DNA of 64,000 bases from Plasmopara viticola (GCA_001695595.3 MBPM02000006.1:124001-188000); one strand, 5' to 3'; positions 12,744 through 25,310 are shown, counted from the stretch's first letter. The notes: generated by a model not told the origin, from the letters alone. Program-made: numbers and translations.

Positions 12744-14870
12744 TTAGCGACGACGGTGTCGATTAAAGCGGAGGAAGAGCACACAAATGACCAAAACTTG
12801 GAGCACGACCGAGTACCCAGCGAGGACGATCATGTTCTTGAGAATGTTGACGTGGCCCATGCCAAAGCGATCCAACAGCGCCCACGCATCCTCCGTGTTG
12901 ATGCTCGAAAAGTGTTCGTACATAAACGACTCGAACGAGTACGTATGAAACGCAATGTAGTAGCCCCACTTCCAATACACGGGCATGTCATCGTACGGGA
13001 CCATAAATCCCTCACAGAGCATAAACATGCCAAAGATGCCGGCCCCCAAGGCAATCCCCATAATGTAATGCGGGACGGCCGCCCCCAATAAGTGCATCAA
13101 GGACTCGGCCGCAATGAGCGACAAGGTGAGGTTCAAGAGAAACGTCGGGAACGAGTAGACGCGCGCGAGGAACACGACAATGGCCGAGGCCAAGAGCGAG
13201 ATGAGAAAGATCCCGGGGAGGGACGCCAAGAGGTTCGACATGGTGTACCCCGTCAAGGACAGAGCATACGACCGCATCTCGCGCTCCATGACCGCGCGGT
13301 GTTCCAAGAGCGCTGGCAAAGCGGCCACCGACATGAAGACGAGGAACGCTTGCACGTAAAAGAGGAGCGAGACCATGGACGTGTCGGTAATGTCGCGATT
13401 GGAGCTAATGTACATGGTCCCGACCATGAGCGACAAGAGGACGTACATCATGACCCGGAGCCAAAAGACGCCAGGGTGCCGCCAATTGTTGGTCAAATTG
13501 CGCTTAAAGAGCACAATCGCTTGGTACAGCGGCCACGGCCGCATGGCTTTCAAGACTTCGGGGTTCGTCAAGTTGGTCCGTGCCCGATCGCGCACGACAT
13601 CGGTGCGCAGTCGCTGGGGCTCCGCACTCTCTTTCAAGGCCCGAATGAACGGCTCGAGTTTCAACCCGTCGTGAAAGTTCGTATTGACCAAATGCACAAA
13701 GTACTCGGCGGGGTTCGTATACATGGGACAGACGTACCCCATGGAAAAAAAGTGCGCAATCGCAACGTTCGTGGGGCCACTGTAGACCAACTCGCCGCTG
13801 CTGAGGATAATCAGGTTCGTCAACATGCCGTAGATGGACGACGACGGTTGGTGGATCGTACAGACGACGTTCTTGCCACCTTCCTGACACAGGCGTTCAA
13901 TGTACTGCATGACGCCGCGGGCCGAGGACGAATCGAGGCCCGACGTGGGTTCGTCCAGCAGCAGCAGCGCAGGGTCCGACAGCAGCTCGAGCGCAATGCC
14001 CAATCGTTTGCGCTGCCCCGACGAAATGCCCTTGTGAAAGATATCGCCGACCCGAGCGTTCGAGCACGATCGGAGGCCCATGGCGTCAATCACGTCTTGG
14101 ACACGCGCTTCGCGTTGCACGGGGGGCATGTGGCCCGGGAGGCTCAAGCCCGCGCCGATTTGCAGCGTTTCGAGCACGGTAAACGCGCCCAAGAACGCCA
14201 CTTCTTCCGACACGTAGTTCATGATCGAGTGAAAGGTCCGGAGGTCCCGCGGCTGCCCATTCACTTCGACGAGTCCTTCAAGATGGACGCCCGAGCCGCC
14301 CGACTGCACGCGATCGGCCAGCATGTCGAGCAGCGTCGTCTTGCCCGCGCCCGAGGGCCCTAGAATGGCCGTCAATTCGCCCGGGCCCGACCGACCCCAG
14401 ACATTGTTGAGGATCTTGCGCGGCTGTTGCCGTTCGTACTGGGCCTCGATGCCCGAGAGCCCCGACGCGCGCTTCAAGCCCTTTTTGCGGAGCCGACTCC
14501 AGCAGTTTTCTTGCGGCTTGATGTAGTAGGAAATGTGTTGCCAACTGATGGAACACGTCTGTAACGCCGCGCGTTGGTGCCCGCCGTCGGTCGACAATTG
14601 CGACGTGCTGTCAAAGAGCGCGACTTTGGGTTTCAAGGGCATGTCCGTGCTCCCAAACGCATGCGGGCCAGGGGCTTTGGCCGTGTCAAAGTTCTCAAAC
14701 GCCGTGTTGGGGGACACTAAACCCTGCTGGTTCACGGGAACGCGCTGGGCCCGGTCCCGATCACTGCGCATAGAGCTCCCCAGCACGGCCGTCGTCTCGG
14801 ACGCGTCGGAACTATTGTGCGTGTGGTTCGACGACACCGAGAAGGGGGGGTGAGGACCGTCCGCCTGCAT
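12744..14870 (-). CDS. ABCG (WBC/PDR half-size) ABC transporter
   Basis: A single 708-residue frame without introns encodes a half-transporter with an N-terminal nucleotide-binding domain and a C-terminal ABC2-type membrane domain, so it must dimerise to work in a membrane. Walker A GPSGAGKT is at residues 171-178, the ABC signature SSGQRKR at about 283-289, Walker B LLLLDEP at 302-308 followed by TSGLDS, and the switch histidine at 340 (TIHQPSSS). About six hydrophobic segments follow from residue 480 to the end. The first about 105 residues are Ser/Thr-rich and likely disordered. The gene is GC-rich compared with its flanks, as expected for a conserved oomycete gene. ABCG transporters commonly export lipids, sterols or xenobiotics; the substrate cannot be read from the sequence. 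ATG at 14870 is the first in frame. Confidence 0.95.
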   Translation of the reverse strand: MQADGPHPPFSVSSNHTHNSSDASETTAVLGSSMRSDRDRAQRVPVNQQGLVSPNTAFENFDTAKAPGPHAFGSTDMPLKPKVALFDSTSQLSTDGGHQRAALQTCSISWQHISYYIKPQENCWSRLRKKGLKRASGLSGIEAQYERQQPRKILNNVWGRSGPGELTAILGPSGAGKTTLLDMLADRVQSGGSGVHLEGLVEVNGQPRDLRTFHSIMNYVSEEVAFLGAFTVLETLQIGAGLSLPGHMPPVQREARVQDVIDAMGLRSCSNARVGDIFHKGISSGQRKRLGIALELLSDPALLLLDEPTSGLDSSSARGVMQYIERLCQEGGKNVVCTIHQPSSSIYGMLTNLIILSSGELVYSGPTNVAIAHFFSMGYVCPMYTNPAEYFVHLVNTNFHDGLKLEPFIRALKESAEPQRLRTDVVRDRARTNLTNPEVLKAMRPWPLYQAIVLFKRNLTNNWRHPGVFWLRVMMYVLLSLMVGTMYISSNRDITDTSMVSLLFYVQAFLVFMSVAALPALLEHRAVMEREMRSYALSLTGYTMSNLLASLPGIFLISLLASAIVVFLARVYSFPTFLLNLTLSLIAAESLMHLLGAAVPHYIMGIALGAGIFGMFMLCEGFMVPYDDMPVYWKWGYYIAFHTYSFESFMYEHFSSINTEDAWALLDRFGMGHVNILKNMIVLAGYSVVLQVLVICVLFLRFNRHRRR

Positions 14871-15893
14871 GGTTGTGGCACACGACGTCGGAATTTAAGG
14901 CGCGTTGGTCGAATCGACAAGGTGGGCTTTTCGCTTGTGGGTGTCGACGGTCGCCCGAGGCCGAGGTAAAGACTGGGCCGTGACGTGAAGTGCCGCGTCG
15001 TCATTGGATGGTTCGAGCTCCTCTTCTCTATAGATAAACCCACCTCGGGCGTCTTGTCTCGACACATGATCCCGTTACGAGTAGGGTACACATGTACCAT
15101 TGGACATAGAGGGAGGGGAGGACAACTTGACGTTAAGGACATAGGGGACGGGGAGACATGCAGGAGTCTAGACAATCCTTGAGTCAAGTCCGAGCACGGG
15201 TTTCTGTCTGCAGATGGTCGTGCTAAGATTCGAACAAAAAGCGGCGCGGGTTGTCTGTACCGGATTGGATCAAGTGGCCAGCACACATTAAGACTATCCC
15301 ACTGCAAAAACCGGGTCTGGTTGCGTTAGAGGCTAGGAGTCTACCAATAAAAGGGCGACGAAGTTTACCGTCCTTTTTCTTATCTTTAAAAACAATCCAC
15401 ATGCAGAGCCTAAGTTTCGAAAAAGGAGGAGATTGAAGCCAAGGTTCATTTGTCCTCGGATTCTGTCGGGCATGCCGATCGTCGGGAATTTTTGCTGTGA
15501 AGAGGGTGTGCATACGCACAGAAACATGTCTCACTCTCACCTTGGTGTGTCTATGGTCGATTAATCCCGAGGCTCGTGTCTGTCGGGAAGCAAGCTATGG
15601 CTGTTACAGCCAACTACTTAAGAACATCTAGAGCCGTGCCGTTATGGTTAATCCAGTCCAGATGGACGTAGAGTATATATTTATCAACTCTGCGCCTGAT
15701 TGGCAAAAAGTGGAATTGCTTTTTTTTTCTAAAGTCAGAACGCGGCCTCAAAATTTTATAAAAAGCACAGGAAGGGCCATGGTGAACCCATTTCTTTGTC
15801 ATCTTAGTGGACACTTGATTGGCTTTACAAATCTATAAGCTCGGGTCCGTCTTCATTGGCAGTCGTCATGAGTTTTCTCAGTAGCCTGTTTAT
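14871..15893. other. Intergenic, 5' side of the ABC transporter
   Basis: This holds the upstream region of the ABC transporter (minus) and then AT-richer DNA leading into Copia debris. I see no gene. The frames present are short and lack motifs. Confidence 0.45.
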
Positions 15894-18466
15894 TCACTTG
15901 TCTTCTTGGATTGCCAGACTGAGTGCAATGTATTTCACTCCGCTCGTCGGCAGCACAGCAATCGGCTGTTTCTGACTGCCCCAGCTCACAGGAGCACCCA
16001 ATAGCATACACATGTAGCCTGACGTTGATTTCTGGTCGGCAATTTCACTCTGGTGCCTTGTAGATATCGGAGACCGCAACTCGGTGATTTCCTTGTGGCT
16101 TCTCGATAAATCGCGATACACAGCTCACGGCATGTGCAATATCCGGTCGCGATGTTGTAGCTAGATGCATTGAAGCCCCAATCACTTCATGGAATGGAGC
16201 ATTGATCTTGCTGGGAACAAGCTCGACTGGAATAGCTACAGTCTTGTCATCTTTCTTCTCAAAACGCTCGAGGATGTCAGCCACATAGCGGCGTTGGCAC
16301 ATTGTCACACCCACCATAAAGCTCAGCCCCAAAATACACTTGCACTTGCTCTGTTGGTCATCTCAGAGCAAGTCTTTAGACTGTCTTTAGTGCGCACAAC
16401 TAAATTTGCCGAGCTTCCTGTTACCAAGACGTCATCCACATAGAGCAGTATAGATTCACACATTAATCTTCCAAGATCTTGATGTAAAGACACCTGTCAA
16501 AGTTAAACGCCTGAAATCTGATGAACTTCACAAAGTCATCGAAGGTCTCGTTCCATACCCGGGATGCCGTAAATTGCCTTTACCAATTCCAGATGATAAA
16601 AAACATCATCGGGCTTTGTACCTTTCGAAATCACGCAGAACACTTGCTCTTGTATTGCTTCATACAGGAATGCTGTTACCACTCCAAGCTGGTCAAACGT
16701 CAATATATAGTTCCTAGTAATCGCAATGGCCATGCGGAACGTCGCATATTCGACGACAGGTGAGAATGTCTCCAGGTAGTCGGTGCAATACTTCTGGCAT
16801 AAACCCTTTGCCACGAGACGTGCCTTGCAATTTTCAGTATACCCGTCTGCTTTGCGCTTGACAATAAACAGACACTTGGTACCAATGGCTTGTTATCCGT
16901 AAGGTAGCTTGGCTGCACGAATTACATCATGAGGTCGCATTGATTTGAGCTCCGCAAAAATGCTTTGCGCCAGCGCATATGGCCTGGGCCGCTCACTGCT
17001 TCCTTAACCGTCGATGGCTCTGATAAATATGTTGATGTTCTAGTAGAATTCGCACTCGCACGCCAAAATACGGTCAGAGTTGAATGGCGCGATGAAAGGC
17101 TATCCGGCGGATTTGTACCCTATAGTCCAGGCCATTTGCTGAAATTTACTACTGGGACGGCTCTTGCGCTTACCCGTCTGCCTGAAATCTATGTGTCTTC
17201 GGGATTGATTGAGTCAAAATTTAAGCCATCCATAGCTTCAACGGTGGTCAATTATTTAATTCCAAAGATAGACTCGTCAAAGTTGACATCGCAATTGATT
17301 ACTATTTGCGCCGCCTTGATGACTTAAGCACGATATGCTTTGAAACTTTTTCTTAGCCGTAAAAATGCCAGCACGATCTCAAGCGTCCCACTTAAGTCGG
17401 TTTTTCTAAAGGGAAAAATGCACGACAGGCAATCGAACACCTTCATGCGCTTGACACTTGGGTCGACGTTGTAGACAATCACAAACGGAGTCTTGTGTAT
17501 AGCTTTAAGAAAGAAGGAATGGCCCGCTTCGCTGTGTCCTAGGCTTCATGTGCGTTTGGCGCCGCAATTGCTACTCAATGCCCTCATCTTCATAGAAGCT
17601 ATAAGGAGGTTTGATTGCAGACTCGCGAGCTCCGTCGTGTCGCACGAATTTGTTCTTTTGTCAGACTGGGTCTTAACCATCTTAATTCCTTTCCGAATGC
17701 ATTTTTAGCTCTTCGTTTGCTCGTGTAAATGGAATTCTATCATGCATCCACTGGCTTGTTCTACTTTTATTGGAAGGTATCTGCTGCCACCTAGCCAGTC
17801 GCTCTCCATCGGTCTCAAAATGTCAAGGTGAAGCAGCAAACGTGTCGTGTCTGCACTTATAATAGCTGCTAAGAAATAGATTCTGCACCATCTTTACTTG
17901 CTGATACCCGCAAAAACGCTTTGGTCTAGTCGACTGAAGAGGAACTTTTATATCCTTAATCATACTTGCACCATCTTGCGAAGAGCTTTCGCTGAAGCAC
18001 GGGACCCATTCGCGCATGTAGGTCAACACTTTTAATGGCTGTCATCTTTGCCGATTGTTGCTCCGTGCATATCCAGAAAAGACTATCAACAAGATCCGCT
18101 GAAGCCACCACTTGCCTTGATTCCTTGCGACCAACACGTCTTTTTGCTTTATCAAAAGAAACTTGCCATGTTTGTTAATCTGCGGTTTAAAAAGCAGATA
18201 CTTAGTCATACTAAGTACATACAGAGCGTTCTTAATTTTAAATTCACTCTCGTCACCAATGGGCAGAGCCGCATTCTCAATAATGGCTCCGACAACCCTG
18301 TTAGCCACCCTCTTACCATCAGCCGCCAGAATTTTGCCATTGTTGCACTCAGCCAATTTTTTTTTACAAAATTGGTCCTGTCGTGGCAATCATCGTGAGT
18401 CGCATCACTAATGATGGCCCACACACTAGACACGTCTTTCTTCGTCAGAACGCTACATTTTAACAA
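15894..18466 (-). mobile_element. Degenerate Ty1/Copia retrotransposon pol
   Basis: Reading the minus strand from 18466 to 15894 gives decayed Copia domains in the canonical order. A protease-like segment lies at about 18400 (a DAT triad remnant, then GKRVANRVVGAIIENAALPI). Integrase debris lies at about 18030-17000. RT follows at 16814-16536 with YLETFSPVV, FDQLGVVTAFLYEA and EQVFCVI. The RNase H end is at 16332-15894 with YVADILERF, TTSRPDIAHAVSCVSRF and YIALSLA. Every domain is cut by stops and frameshifts. The total is about 2.6 kb, shorter than an intact pol, so there are deletions as well. I found no LTR pair by eye. It is a dead copy. Confidence 0.8.
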
Positions 18467-18704
18467 AGCTACAAATGTTACTTCATCGTAGCTGTTGCCT
18501 TTATCAAGTTACAACCCCCCTGGACATTGTTAGCCTCGCGTTCAGCGGCATTGCCGCTGCGTCGGGCTGCTCGACTTTTCTTCTTCTACTAAGTCTAGCT
18601 GCGGTCAGCCGCATCATCTGCTTTGACGTAGAACGTGCACTGGTTAGGCTCACGCTCGATGCTGAATGCTTTAGTCGCATCTTTAGTCTTCACGGTAGTC
18701 GATA

Positions 18705-19040
18705 TTGCTGTCGACTTCTTCCTTGACGCTTAGCAGGGCATTGGTTGGCACCTTCACCGCATCATCAGCACGAAGCTCTGTGCTGTTCATCTACGAGCTT
18801 AGACCCATTTCTCAAAGCCCCTCTGAAAACCCAGCAACAGGTGAATTGCAATGTATTGCGAAATGTAAGGTAAGAGAGCGAAATAATTTGGCTGATGCGT
18901 TATCGCGCCACCTAGACTATGAACTAGCGCATGTCATAAACGTGATCTTGTCTCTATTGGGACTTTTCCGTGGAGTGGCTGAGCCTGATGACATACGCAT
19001 GACTCCGTCAGAAGCTCTGAAAGCGATAAGTGTGAGATAA
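18705..19040 (+). mobile_element. Ty3/Gypsy pol fragment (RNase H end)
   Basis: A 111-codon frame contains RERNNLADALSRHLDYELAH, which matches the signature at the end of Ty3/Gypsy RNase H (N-x-x-ADALSRRPDYELAH). It abuts the Copia debris in the opposite orientation. Nothing else of the element is recognisable nearby, so it is a fragment in a nest of old elements. Confidence 0.7.
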
Positions 19041-21660
19041 GGCAAGAAATTGTCGGCATAGCTAAGCGTGAGGCCACGTCGGCTCTCGATGAAGTCGGCT
19101 GCTGGTTCACACCATGATTAATTACATGTAGTGGCTTTTCATAAGTAAATTTTATACAGCTCATGGTACATCGCTAAGCATTCAATTTGGTCAAATCGAG
19201 ACATATGGGCTTAATTCAATAAGACCTGGGAATTTTGGAGCTGCAGTAAGCATTGACTTCACTCAAGAAATCGTACATTGTACACAAAGAGTACAGCTAT
19301 TGGTACTTTAGTCCCTCACGCTTGAAAACATGTTCTTAGCTTCAGACGTCATATGAGGTGTGGGTACTGCCGATACGGTTTGCAGTGCCGGCATCAAGCC
19401 TCCACTTCTTTGAGTAGCCAATCTAGCATTAAAAATTGCATAGAAGTAATTCTGTTGAGCCAGCAACCCACACAACTGAATAATATACAAACTTCATTTT
19501 AAAAACCAGATTTTAGGTCAACCGACTAACTTGTCGTCTACACCAAGAGGTTTATAGTTGATACACGAGCCAAGCTCATTGTTCACGCATGCACGCATCA
19601 AGTTGATAAATCATCGAAGTCGGAACCTCAATGCCATAGACATCCAGATGAAAGCAACGTAGCCTTTTAGCGATTGTAGCCGGCTTGTCAAGCAAAAGCT
19701 TGTACTTTGCCCACGCATTTAACATCGAGCAATATTTTATCACTGTGATTGCTTATCGTACTCTTGCGCCTCATCTCGGTCATTAATTTTCAGCTATCGT
19801 TTATCAGGCCAAGTGTCTAATTAGAAGAACACACACGAAGTGCATGGGGGCGTAGTGCAAGCACTTACCGATCTCGAATACGCGGTGAGCGATACATGAC
19901 ATTGCAAGTGTGTAGTCCAGTTGAATGCGGTGCATCTAATTTGACGTCATATGGTCTCCGAATTGTTAAGTCGAGCCGCAAGCTCACAACTAGGGACCAG
20001 ACGTCATCAGCGGAGCATTAATTCCTTCACCTCCTGACATCAAGGATGGCTGGTCATAGTCGACCATGAAGCTCGGGCTCGTTCACTAAAAGCAGTTGGT
20101 GATAAATGCACGTGGCGAGAATGCTATACAAGCGACCAAATTGTAATTTAACGGAAAAGCGTACTTCCGCCGGGATGCCGCAAGTCTTTCGTAAGCTTTG
20201 GGCCTGGCTCGCGTCTCAAGAATGTCTCGGCTCCGACGATGCACTAGGTGCGGACAACAAGTTTATCGATTGACCTCGAATCTCTGTCTCGGATTATACC
20301 TTTGGGGCCCAACAAATAGTTCGGGAGGGCTTTTGAACAGTGACACAAATCTCAATGGTGTTATTTGATAGACAGAAGGGACGTCTGATAGACAGAAATC
20401 ATCAGAATATCTCGACCTGCGGGCACGAGGAGTCCAAAGTCTTCATGTGGGAGAGTGTAACGATATCACACATATAGTGCGTGTCGTACTAGCTGTTGGT
20501 AAGCCTGTATTGTGTGACAAAAGTCTTTGAAAAGATACAAAAGCAGTACATAGACTACATAATGTATATTTGTAGAAATTACAGGGGCAAATTGTATATT
20601 GGAGGACATCAAATCCTCTGGGTTTAATTTATTGATAAGCTCAAGTCACGTATAAAAAACTAAGAGCTACGTATAGGTTATCAGCTCAGAGACATGCTGC
20701 CTTTTATCCAGTCAAGTTCGTTCTAATTGTAAGGTCTCTGAGATTCTGTAGCTTTAAAAGTTTTGGCAACGCATTTAGCTGAAAAGCACCTACTGTGACA
20801 CGACGACCGATTAAGCTGTCAATTATTTCAATAAGTAAGCCTTCTGCGTCCATCACGTAGTACCTAAAGATCAATCTCGTACCGCATCCTCATTCTTTTC
20901 GTGTAAAATATGTTACCCACCCACCAAAAAAGATGTCACCCACTTGCCAATTTTCTTACTCGCACTTTACTATGTCACCCACCTGTAGAGCTATGTTACC
21001 CTTGGAGTGCTATTTTTTGTATATCTGGCCGCCGATACTGCCAGCCGATCTACTCATACACTAAGGAAAGATGTCAAGTCTATCTTTCGTAAAATCAGCA
21101 CCTCCGATATATTCCTCATTCTTTTGAGCGATTACTTTCCAGGCTTCCTTTCCAAGATACTGTGCGCGCAACAGACATGAGAACTATGACATACTAAAGC
21201 CCTGCTGCGTGCTGTCGGACGGCTGGCAATATGGTGTTAGCTCGCCAATTACTCAAAATCTCGTTCCTTTTTAGCTCCAGCATACCCAGAATCAAGTCAT
21301 AGTCATTTGTCTTAAGCAGTCACAGCTACACTTTCTCTGGGAAAAAAATTATGGCAGCTCCACCGCAAGAAAGACATATGTGAGCACATTGTAAGCAGCT
21401 GTTCACTATTAAGGGATCGCAGTGTGCAATACTCTGTAGTTTAAAACTTTGATGTATGCAACAAATACTTTAACTCTTGACAAGCGCTATTGCGATTGTG
21501 ACCCCTTCACATACCGTTATACATTCCAACAGGGAGTCCAAGTAAAAAGTAGCTTTTTAAGGTAAAAGCTCGGCTTAATGCAACGGTGCGCTATTTATTG
21601 CCAGAGGGCAACTTCGCTAGAACAGTACTACGACCACCAGTTTTTTGGCGCCAAGAAAAG
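19041..21660. other. Intergenic, no gene recognised
   Basis: AT-rich DNA with only short motif-free frames. A cluster of short ATGTYACCC repeats lies at 20908-21002. The right end leads into the promoter of the reductase gene. Confidence 0.45.
20908..21002. repeat. Dispersed short repeats ATGTYACCC(AC)
   Basis: Four occurrences of ATGTTACCC or ATGTCACCC, three of them continuing with AC, lie within about 95 bp. Spacing is irregular. It looks like a degraded short tandem array or a cluster of binding sites; no known oomycete motif is implied. Confidence 0.45.
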
Positions 21661-21823
21661 AATGGCCTTTCGAAAACCCCGCGAAAATCAGAATGGCTTG
21701 AGAAGTGCACATTGAGCCAATCGGAGCGTACCCTTTGTCATTATCATCCAATCTCTGTCAAGATCGTGCGTTCACCATTCGTCCTCAGTCGTTCATCCAA
21801 GTCGTGCACCTCCCTCCACCATC
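21661..21823 (+). promoter_or_regulatory. Promoter region of ribonucleotide reductase large subunit
   Basis: Directly upstream of the ATG there are two CCAAT pentamers (21717-21721 and 21748-21752). The stretch CCCGCGAAAA at 21678-21687 reads as a TTTCGCG E2F-type site on the other strand. A pyrimidine-rich initiator-like TTCACCATTCGTCC lies at about 21770. E2F/MBF control of reductase genes is known in other eukaryotes; its use here is inference. Confidence 0.35.
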
Positions 21824-24208
21824 ATGTACGTCATCAAGCGCGATGGTCGTCGCGAGGACGTCAAGTTTGACAAGATCACAGCGCGTATCACCAAGCTCTG
21901 CTATGGCCTGAATCCCGCGTACGTCGATGCCGTCAAGATCTCGCAAAAGGTCGTCGCGGGGGTGTACCCTGGCGTCACCACGTCTGAACTCGACGAGCTG
22001 GCAGCCGAGACGGCGGCGTACCAGAGCACGCAACACCCCGATTTCTCCAAGCTTGCAGCCCGCATTGCCGTGTCGAATTTGCACAAGAATACAAACAAGG
22101 TCTTTAGTGACAACATTGAAGTGTTTCACAAGCATGTGCATGCAAAGACTGGGTCCGCCGCGCCTTTGATTGCCGACGACGTGTACGAGCTTGTCATGCA
22201 GCATAAAGACGAGCTGAATTCCGCCATCATATACGACCGGGACTTTGAATACGACTACTTTGGGTTTAAAACGCTCGAGCGAGGGTACCTCTTTCGTGTC
22301 AATGGCAAAGTCGTCGAGCGTCCGCAACAGATGCTTCTCCGTGTGGCATTGGGCATCCACAAGCACGACATCAAGGCCGCGCTTGAGACGTATGAGCTCA
22401 TGTCGCAGAAATTCTTTACCCACGCGACACCGACGCTCTTTAACGCAGGCACTCCTCGTCCACAGCTCTCGTCGTGCTTTCTCTTGGCCATGCAAGATGA
22501 CTCGATTGAAGGCATTTATGACACGCTCAAGCAATGTGCGTGCATTTCGAAATGGGCCGGCGGGATCGGGATCAGTATGCACAACATTCGTGCCACCAAC
22601 AGCTACATCCGAGGCACGAACGGGTCGTCGAATGGCATCATTCCAATGTTGCGCGTCTTCAATGACACGGCGCGGTACGTTGATCAAGGTGGTGGGAAGC
22701 GCAAAGGCTCGTTTGCCATCTATCTAGAGCCCTGGCACGCCGATGTGTTTGAGTTTCTAGAGTTGCGGAAAAACCACGGCAACGAGTTGCATCGTGCTCG
22801 GGATTTGTTTTTTGCCTTGTGGGTCCCGGATCTCTTTATGAAGCGCGTGGAAGCCAATGGCACGTGGAGTCTCTTTTGTCCCAACGAAGCGCCGGGTCTG
22901 TACGAACGTTGGGGTGACGCGTTTGAGGCCTTGTACGTCCAGTACGAACAGGAAGGCCGTGCCCGCAAGACGATCAATGCGCAGCAACTATGGTTTGCGA
23001 TCCTCGACGCTCAGATTGAGACGGGCGTCCCTTACATGCTCTATAAAGACGCCGCGAACCGCAAATCGAACCAGCAAAACCTTGGCACGATCCGATCGAG
23101 TAATTTGTGCTGTGAAGTGATGGAATATACGTCTTCGGACGAAGTGGCCGTGTGCAACTTGGCGTCGGTGGCCTTGCCCAAGTTTGTGCAAGACGGGGTC
23201 TTTGACTACCGGAAACTCTACGACGTGGTCAAAGTGGTGACGCGCAACTTAAACAAGGTCATTGACGTCAACTACTATCCAGTGCCAGAAGCCCAAACGT
23301 CCAATATGCGCCACCGCCCGGTCGGCATTGGCGTGCAGGGATTGGCTGATGCTTTTATTCTCATGAATTTTGCATTTGAGAGCCAATCCGCACGCGACTT
23401 GAATCGAAAAATCTTTGAAACGATCTATTACGCGTCGATGGAAACGTCCATGGAGCTTGCAATGGCCGTGGGTCCGTACGAGACGTTCAAGGGGTCGCCC
23501 GCGAGTCAAGGGATCTTTCAATTTGACATGTGGGGCGTCACGCCGTCATCGGGCCTCTGGGATTGGGCGGCACTGAAGGAAAAGGTCATGCAGCATGGGC
23601 TCCGGAACTCGCTCTTGGTCGCGCCCATGCCCACGGCGTCGACCGCTCAAATCTTGGGCAACAACGAATCGATTGAGCCCTTTACGTCCAACATGTACAA
23701 TCGCCGCGTCTTGGCTGGCGAGTTTACGATCGTAAACAAGTATCTGATGAAAGAGCTGATTGAATTGGGCATCTGGACGCCCCAAGTGCGGAATCAGATT
23801 CTGAACGACGGTGGGTCCGTGCAAAAGATCCACGCACTGCCAGATGCCGTGAAAGAAAAGTACAAGACAGTGTGGGAGATCAAGCAAAAGGCCGTGCTCG
23901 ATCTGTCCGCGGATCGTGGCGCGTTTATTTGTCAGAGTCAATCGTTGAACATTCACATTGCGGACCCGACGATTAGCAAACTCACGTCCATGCACTTTTA
24001 CGCGTGGAAAAAAGGGCTCAAGACGGGCATGTACTACATGCGGGGACGACCGAAAGCCGACGCGATTCAGTTTACCGTGGATAAGCAAGGCCTTGACTTG
24101 CAGCGTGCCAAAGAAGAGGCCGCGACGACGATGGTGTCGGATCCAATCACGGAGATCGTTTCGCGAGCAGGAGACGACGAGGACGATTGTCTAGTGTGCG
24201 GAGCATAG
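21824..24208 (+). CDS. RNR1: Ribonucleoside-diphosphate reductase large subunit (class Ia)
   Basis: The catalytic R1 subunit reduces ribonucleoside diphosphates to deoxyribonucleotides with the radical-bearing small subunit. The 794-residue intronless frame matches the family length. The N-terminal ATP-cone occupies residues 1-92 (activity site). The active-site residues fall at the positions used in the human enzyme: C218 (LSSCFL), N427, C429 and E431 (NLCCE) and C444 ([11 protein letters not shown]). The loop [12 protein letters not shown] is near 247. The C-terminal tail ends CLVCGA and supplies the shuttle cysteines C789 and C792. The gene is GC-rich and undamaged. The start is set by the first ATG, in a CCACCATCATG context, and by alignment to the ATP-cone. 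The interrupted membrane-protein gene begins about 180 bp downstream on the same strand. Confidence 0.97.
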   Translation: MYVIKRDGRREDVKFDKITARITKLCYGLNPAYVDAVKISQKVVAGVYPGVTTSELDELAAETAAYQSTQHPDFSKLAARIAVSNLHKNTNKVFSDNIEVFHKHVHAKTGSAAPLIADDVYELVMQHKDELNSAIIYDRDFEYDYFGFKTLERGYLFRVNGKVVERPQQMLLRVALGIHKHDIKAALETYELMSQKFFTHATPTLFNAGTPRPQLSSCFLLAMQDDSIEGIYDTLKQCACISKWAGGIGISMHNIRATNSYIRGTNGSSNGIIPMLRVFNDTARYVDQGGGKRKGSFAIYLEPWHADVFEFLELRKNHGNELHRARDLFFALWVPDLFMKRVEANGTWSLFCPNEAPGLYERWGDAFEALYVQYEQEGRARKTINAQQLWFAILDAQIETGVPYMLYKDAANRKSNQQNLGTIRSSNLCCEVMEYTSSDEVAVCNLASVALPKFVQDGVFDYRKLYDVVKVVTRNLNKVIDVNYYPVPEAQTSNMRHRPVGIGVQGLADAFILMNFAFESQSARDLNRKIFETIYYASMETSMELAMAVGPYETFKGSPASQGIFQFDMWGVTPSSGLWDWAALKEKVMQHGLRNSLLVAPMPTASTAQILGNNESIEPFTSNMYNRRVLAGEFTIVNKYLMKELIELGIWTPQVRNQILNDGGSVQKIHALPDAVKEKYKTVWEIKQKAVLDLSADRGAFICQSQSLNIHIADPTISKLTSMHFYAWKKGLKTGMYYMRGRPKADAIQFTVDKQGLDLQRAKEEAATTMVSDPITEIVSRAGDDEDDCLVCGA

Positions 24209-25086
24209 TCCGCGCGCGATCCCTCACGTTTACCCATGCTTTTCTGATAAAAAAAGAGTTGCCGACGCGAAAGGTTTTCCTTAATTCAGTTCATTTAAAG
24301 GAGGAGGTTGTACTTTACATTTATTTGTAAATGAGTTGCAAGAGAGCCTTGTTGAGCTAAAATAGTACTCGATGATTCTAATAGAGAGAAATCAGTGATG
24401 AGGGATATATTTTGCAAAATGTATTAAGCACTGGTGGGTCTTACCATGCAGTGCCGTACCTTGAAGGATTTCGGCAGTTGCGCCTTGTGCATCTTGATGT
24501 CGACTGTCATGTTGCAAGCGCTAACCATGTCGTATCCGCCCTCCATCCTCAGCCTCTTAGGCCTCTGAGCCTCGTGGACTCGTCACTCTGGAGCTACGTG
24601 CCCGCTGTAGACTTCTCATTGCACAACTTGTCGGTACAGCAGACGTGGTACAGTGGCATTGACGAAGGAATTCTCCAAACGAATTCTTCTTGCAAGTCAT
24701 TTATGGACGCAACAAGATCGTCGTCGACGGAGATCTCCAGTGTCGTGCTTACGTGGGAAGATCATCCAATGGCCGCTCATATGCGATCACGACTAAATGG
24801 AGATGAAAAATATGAAGATGTAGCAAATGCAGGAGCTTTTATGGCTCTGGACGCTTATTCCTACGAGGTGCAGATGTGGGTTGCAGGATGGAAGCTTGAT
24901 GCATTCTGGCATCTCACCAACAAATTGGTGATTACAAAAGACCCATTTTTGATATCAAATGACATGCCGAAAGAGCATGAAGTGAAATTTCGTGTGAGAC
25001 TTAAAACGAAGCGAACGCAAAAGTCGCTCTTGGAGTTTTTGCTACCGACTGATTTTCGTATGTTCGAGACGGACGGACCGTGGAGT

Positions 25087-25092
25087 GACGTA
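25087..25092. repeat. Left target-site duplication GACGTA of the Polinton
   Basis: The 6-bp sequence directly precedes the AGTAGTATGACATG terminus and is repeated exactly after the right terminus at 43419-43424. Six bases is the duplication length characteristic of Polintons. Confidence 0.88.
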
Positions 25093-25247
25093 AGTAGTAT
25101 GACATGGAACATTACGCCGGCAGTTTTTTTCCTTACCGTAATTTACCACTAAGAACATTCCTGGAACCTTCTTTCAGACCAGCTGCCATTTTGACGACGC
25201 AACCTCTCGACCACCTGAGAGCGAAAGCTACATCTTTCCGATCTTAG
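25093..25247 (+). repeat. Left terminal inverted repeat of the Polinton
   Basis: It starts AGTAGTATGACATG and matches the reverse complement of 43264-43418 over about 155 bp, with roughly 89% identity counted by eye. Similarity fades inward after CTTA. Part of it is read through as the apparent 3' end of the host frame. Confidence 0.9.
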
Positions 25248-25310
25248 GCCACTGAACAGTTGGGTTCGTCTGAATATCAGAATTAATTTATTTTTCTTAA
25301 AAAAAAAGTT

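Noticed and set aside
12756..14363. Long plus-strand frames (up to 423 codons) opposite the ABC transporter
   Set aside because: They are antisense shadows of a GC-rich gene. They are rich in Arg, His and Gln and have no domain; the minus-strand gene explains the region.
21785..24088. Minus-strand frames of 180-300 codons inside the reductase gene
   Set aside because: Antisense shadows of a conserved coding sequence, without motifs.
24412..25152. The left host frame as a complete 246-codon gene
   Set aside because: Its last 20 codons are read from the Polinton terminal repeat and its first codon is TTG. It is the 5' half of the split gene.
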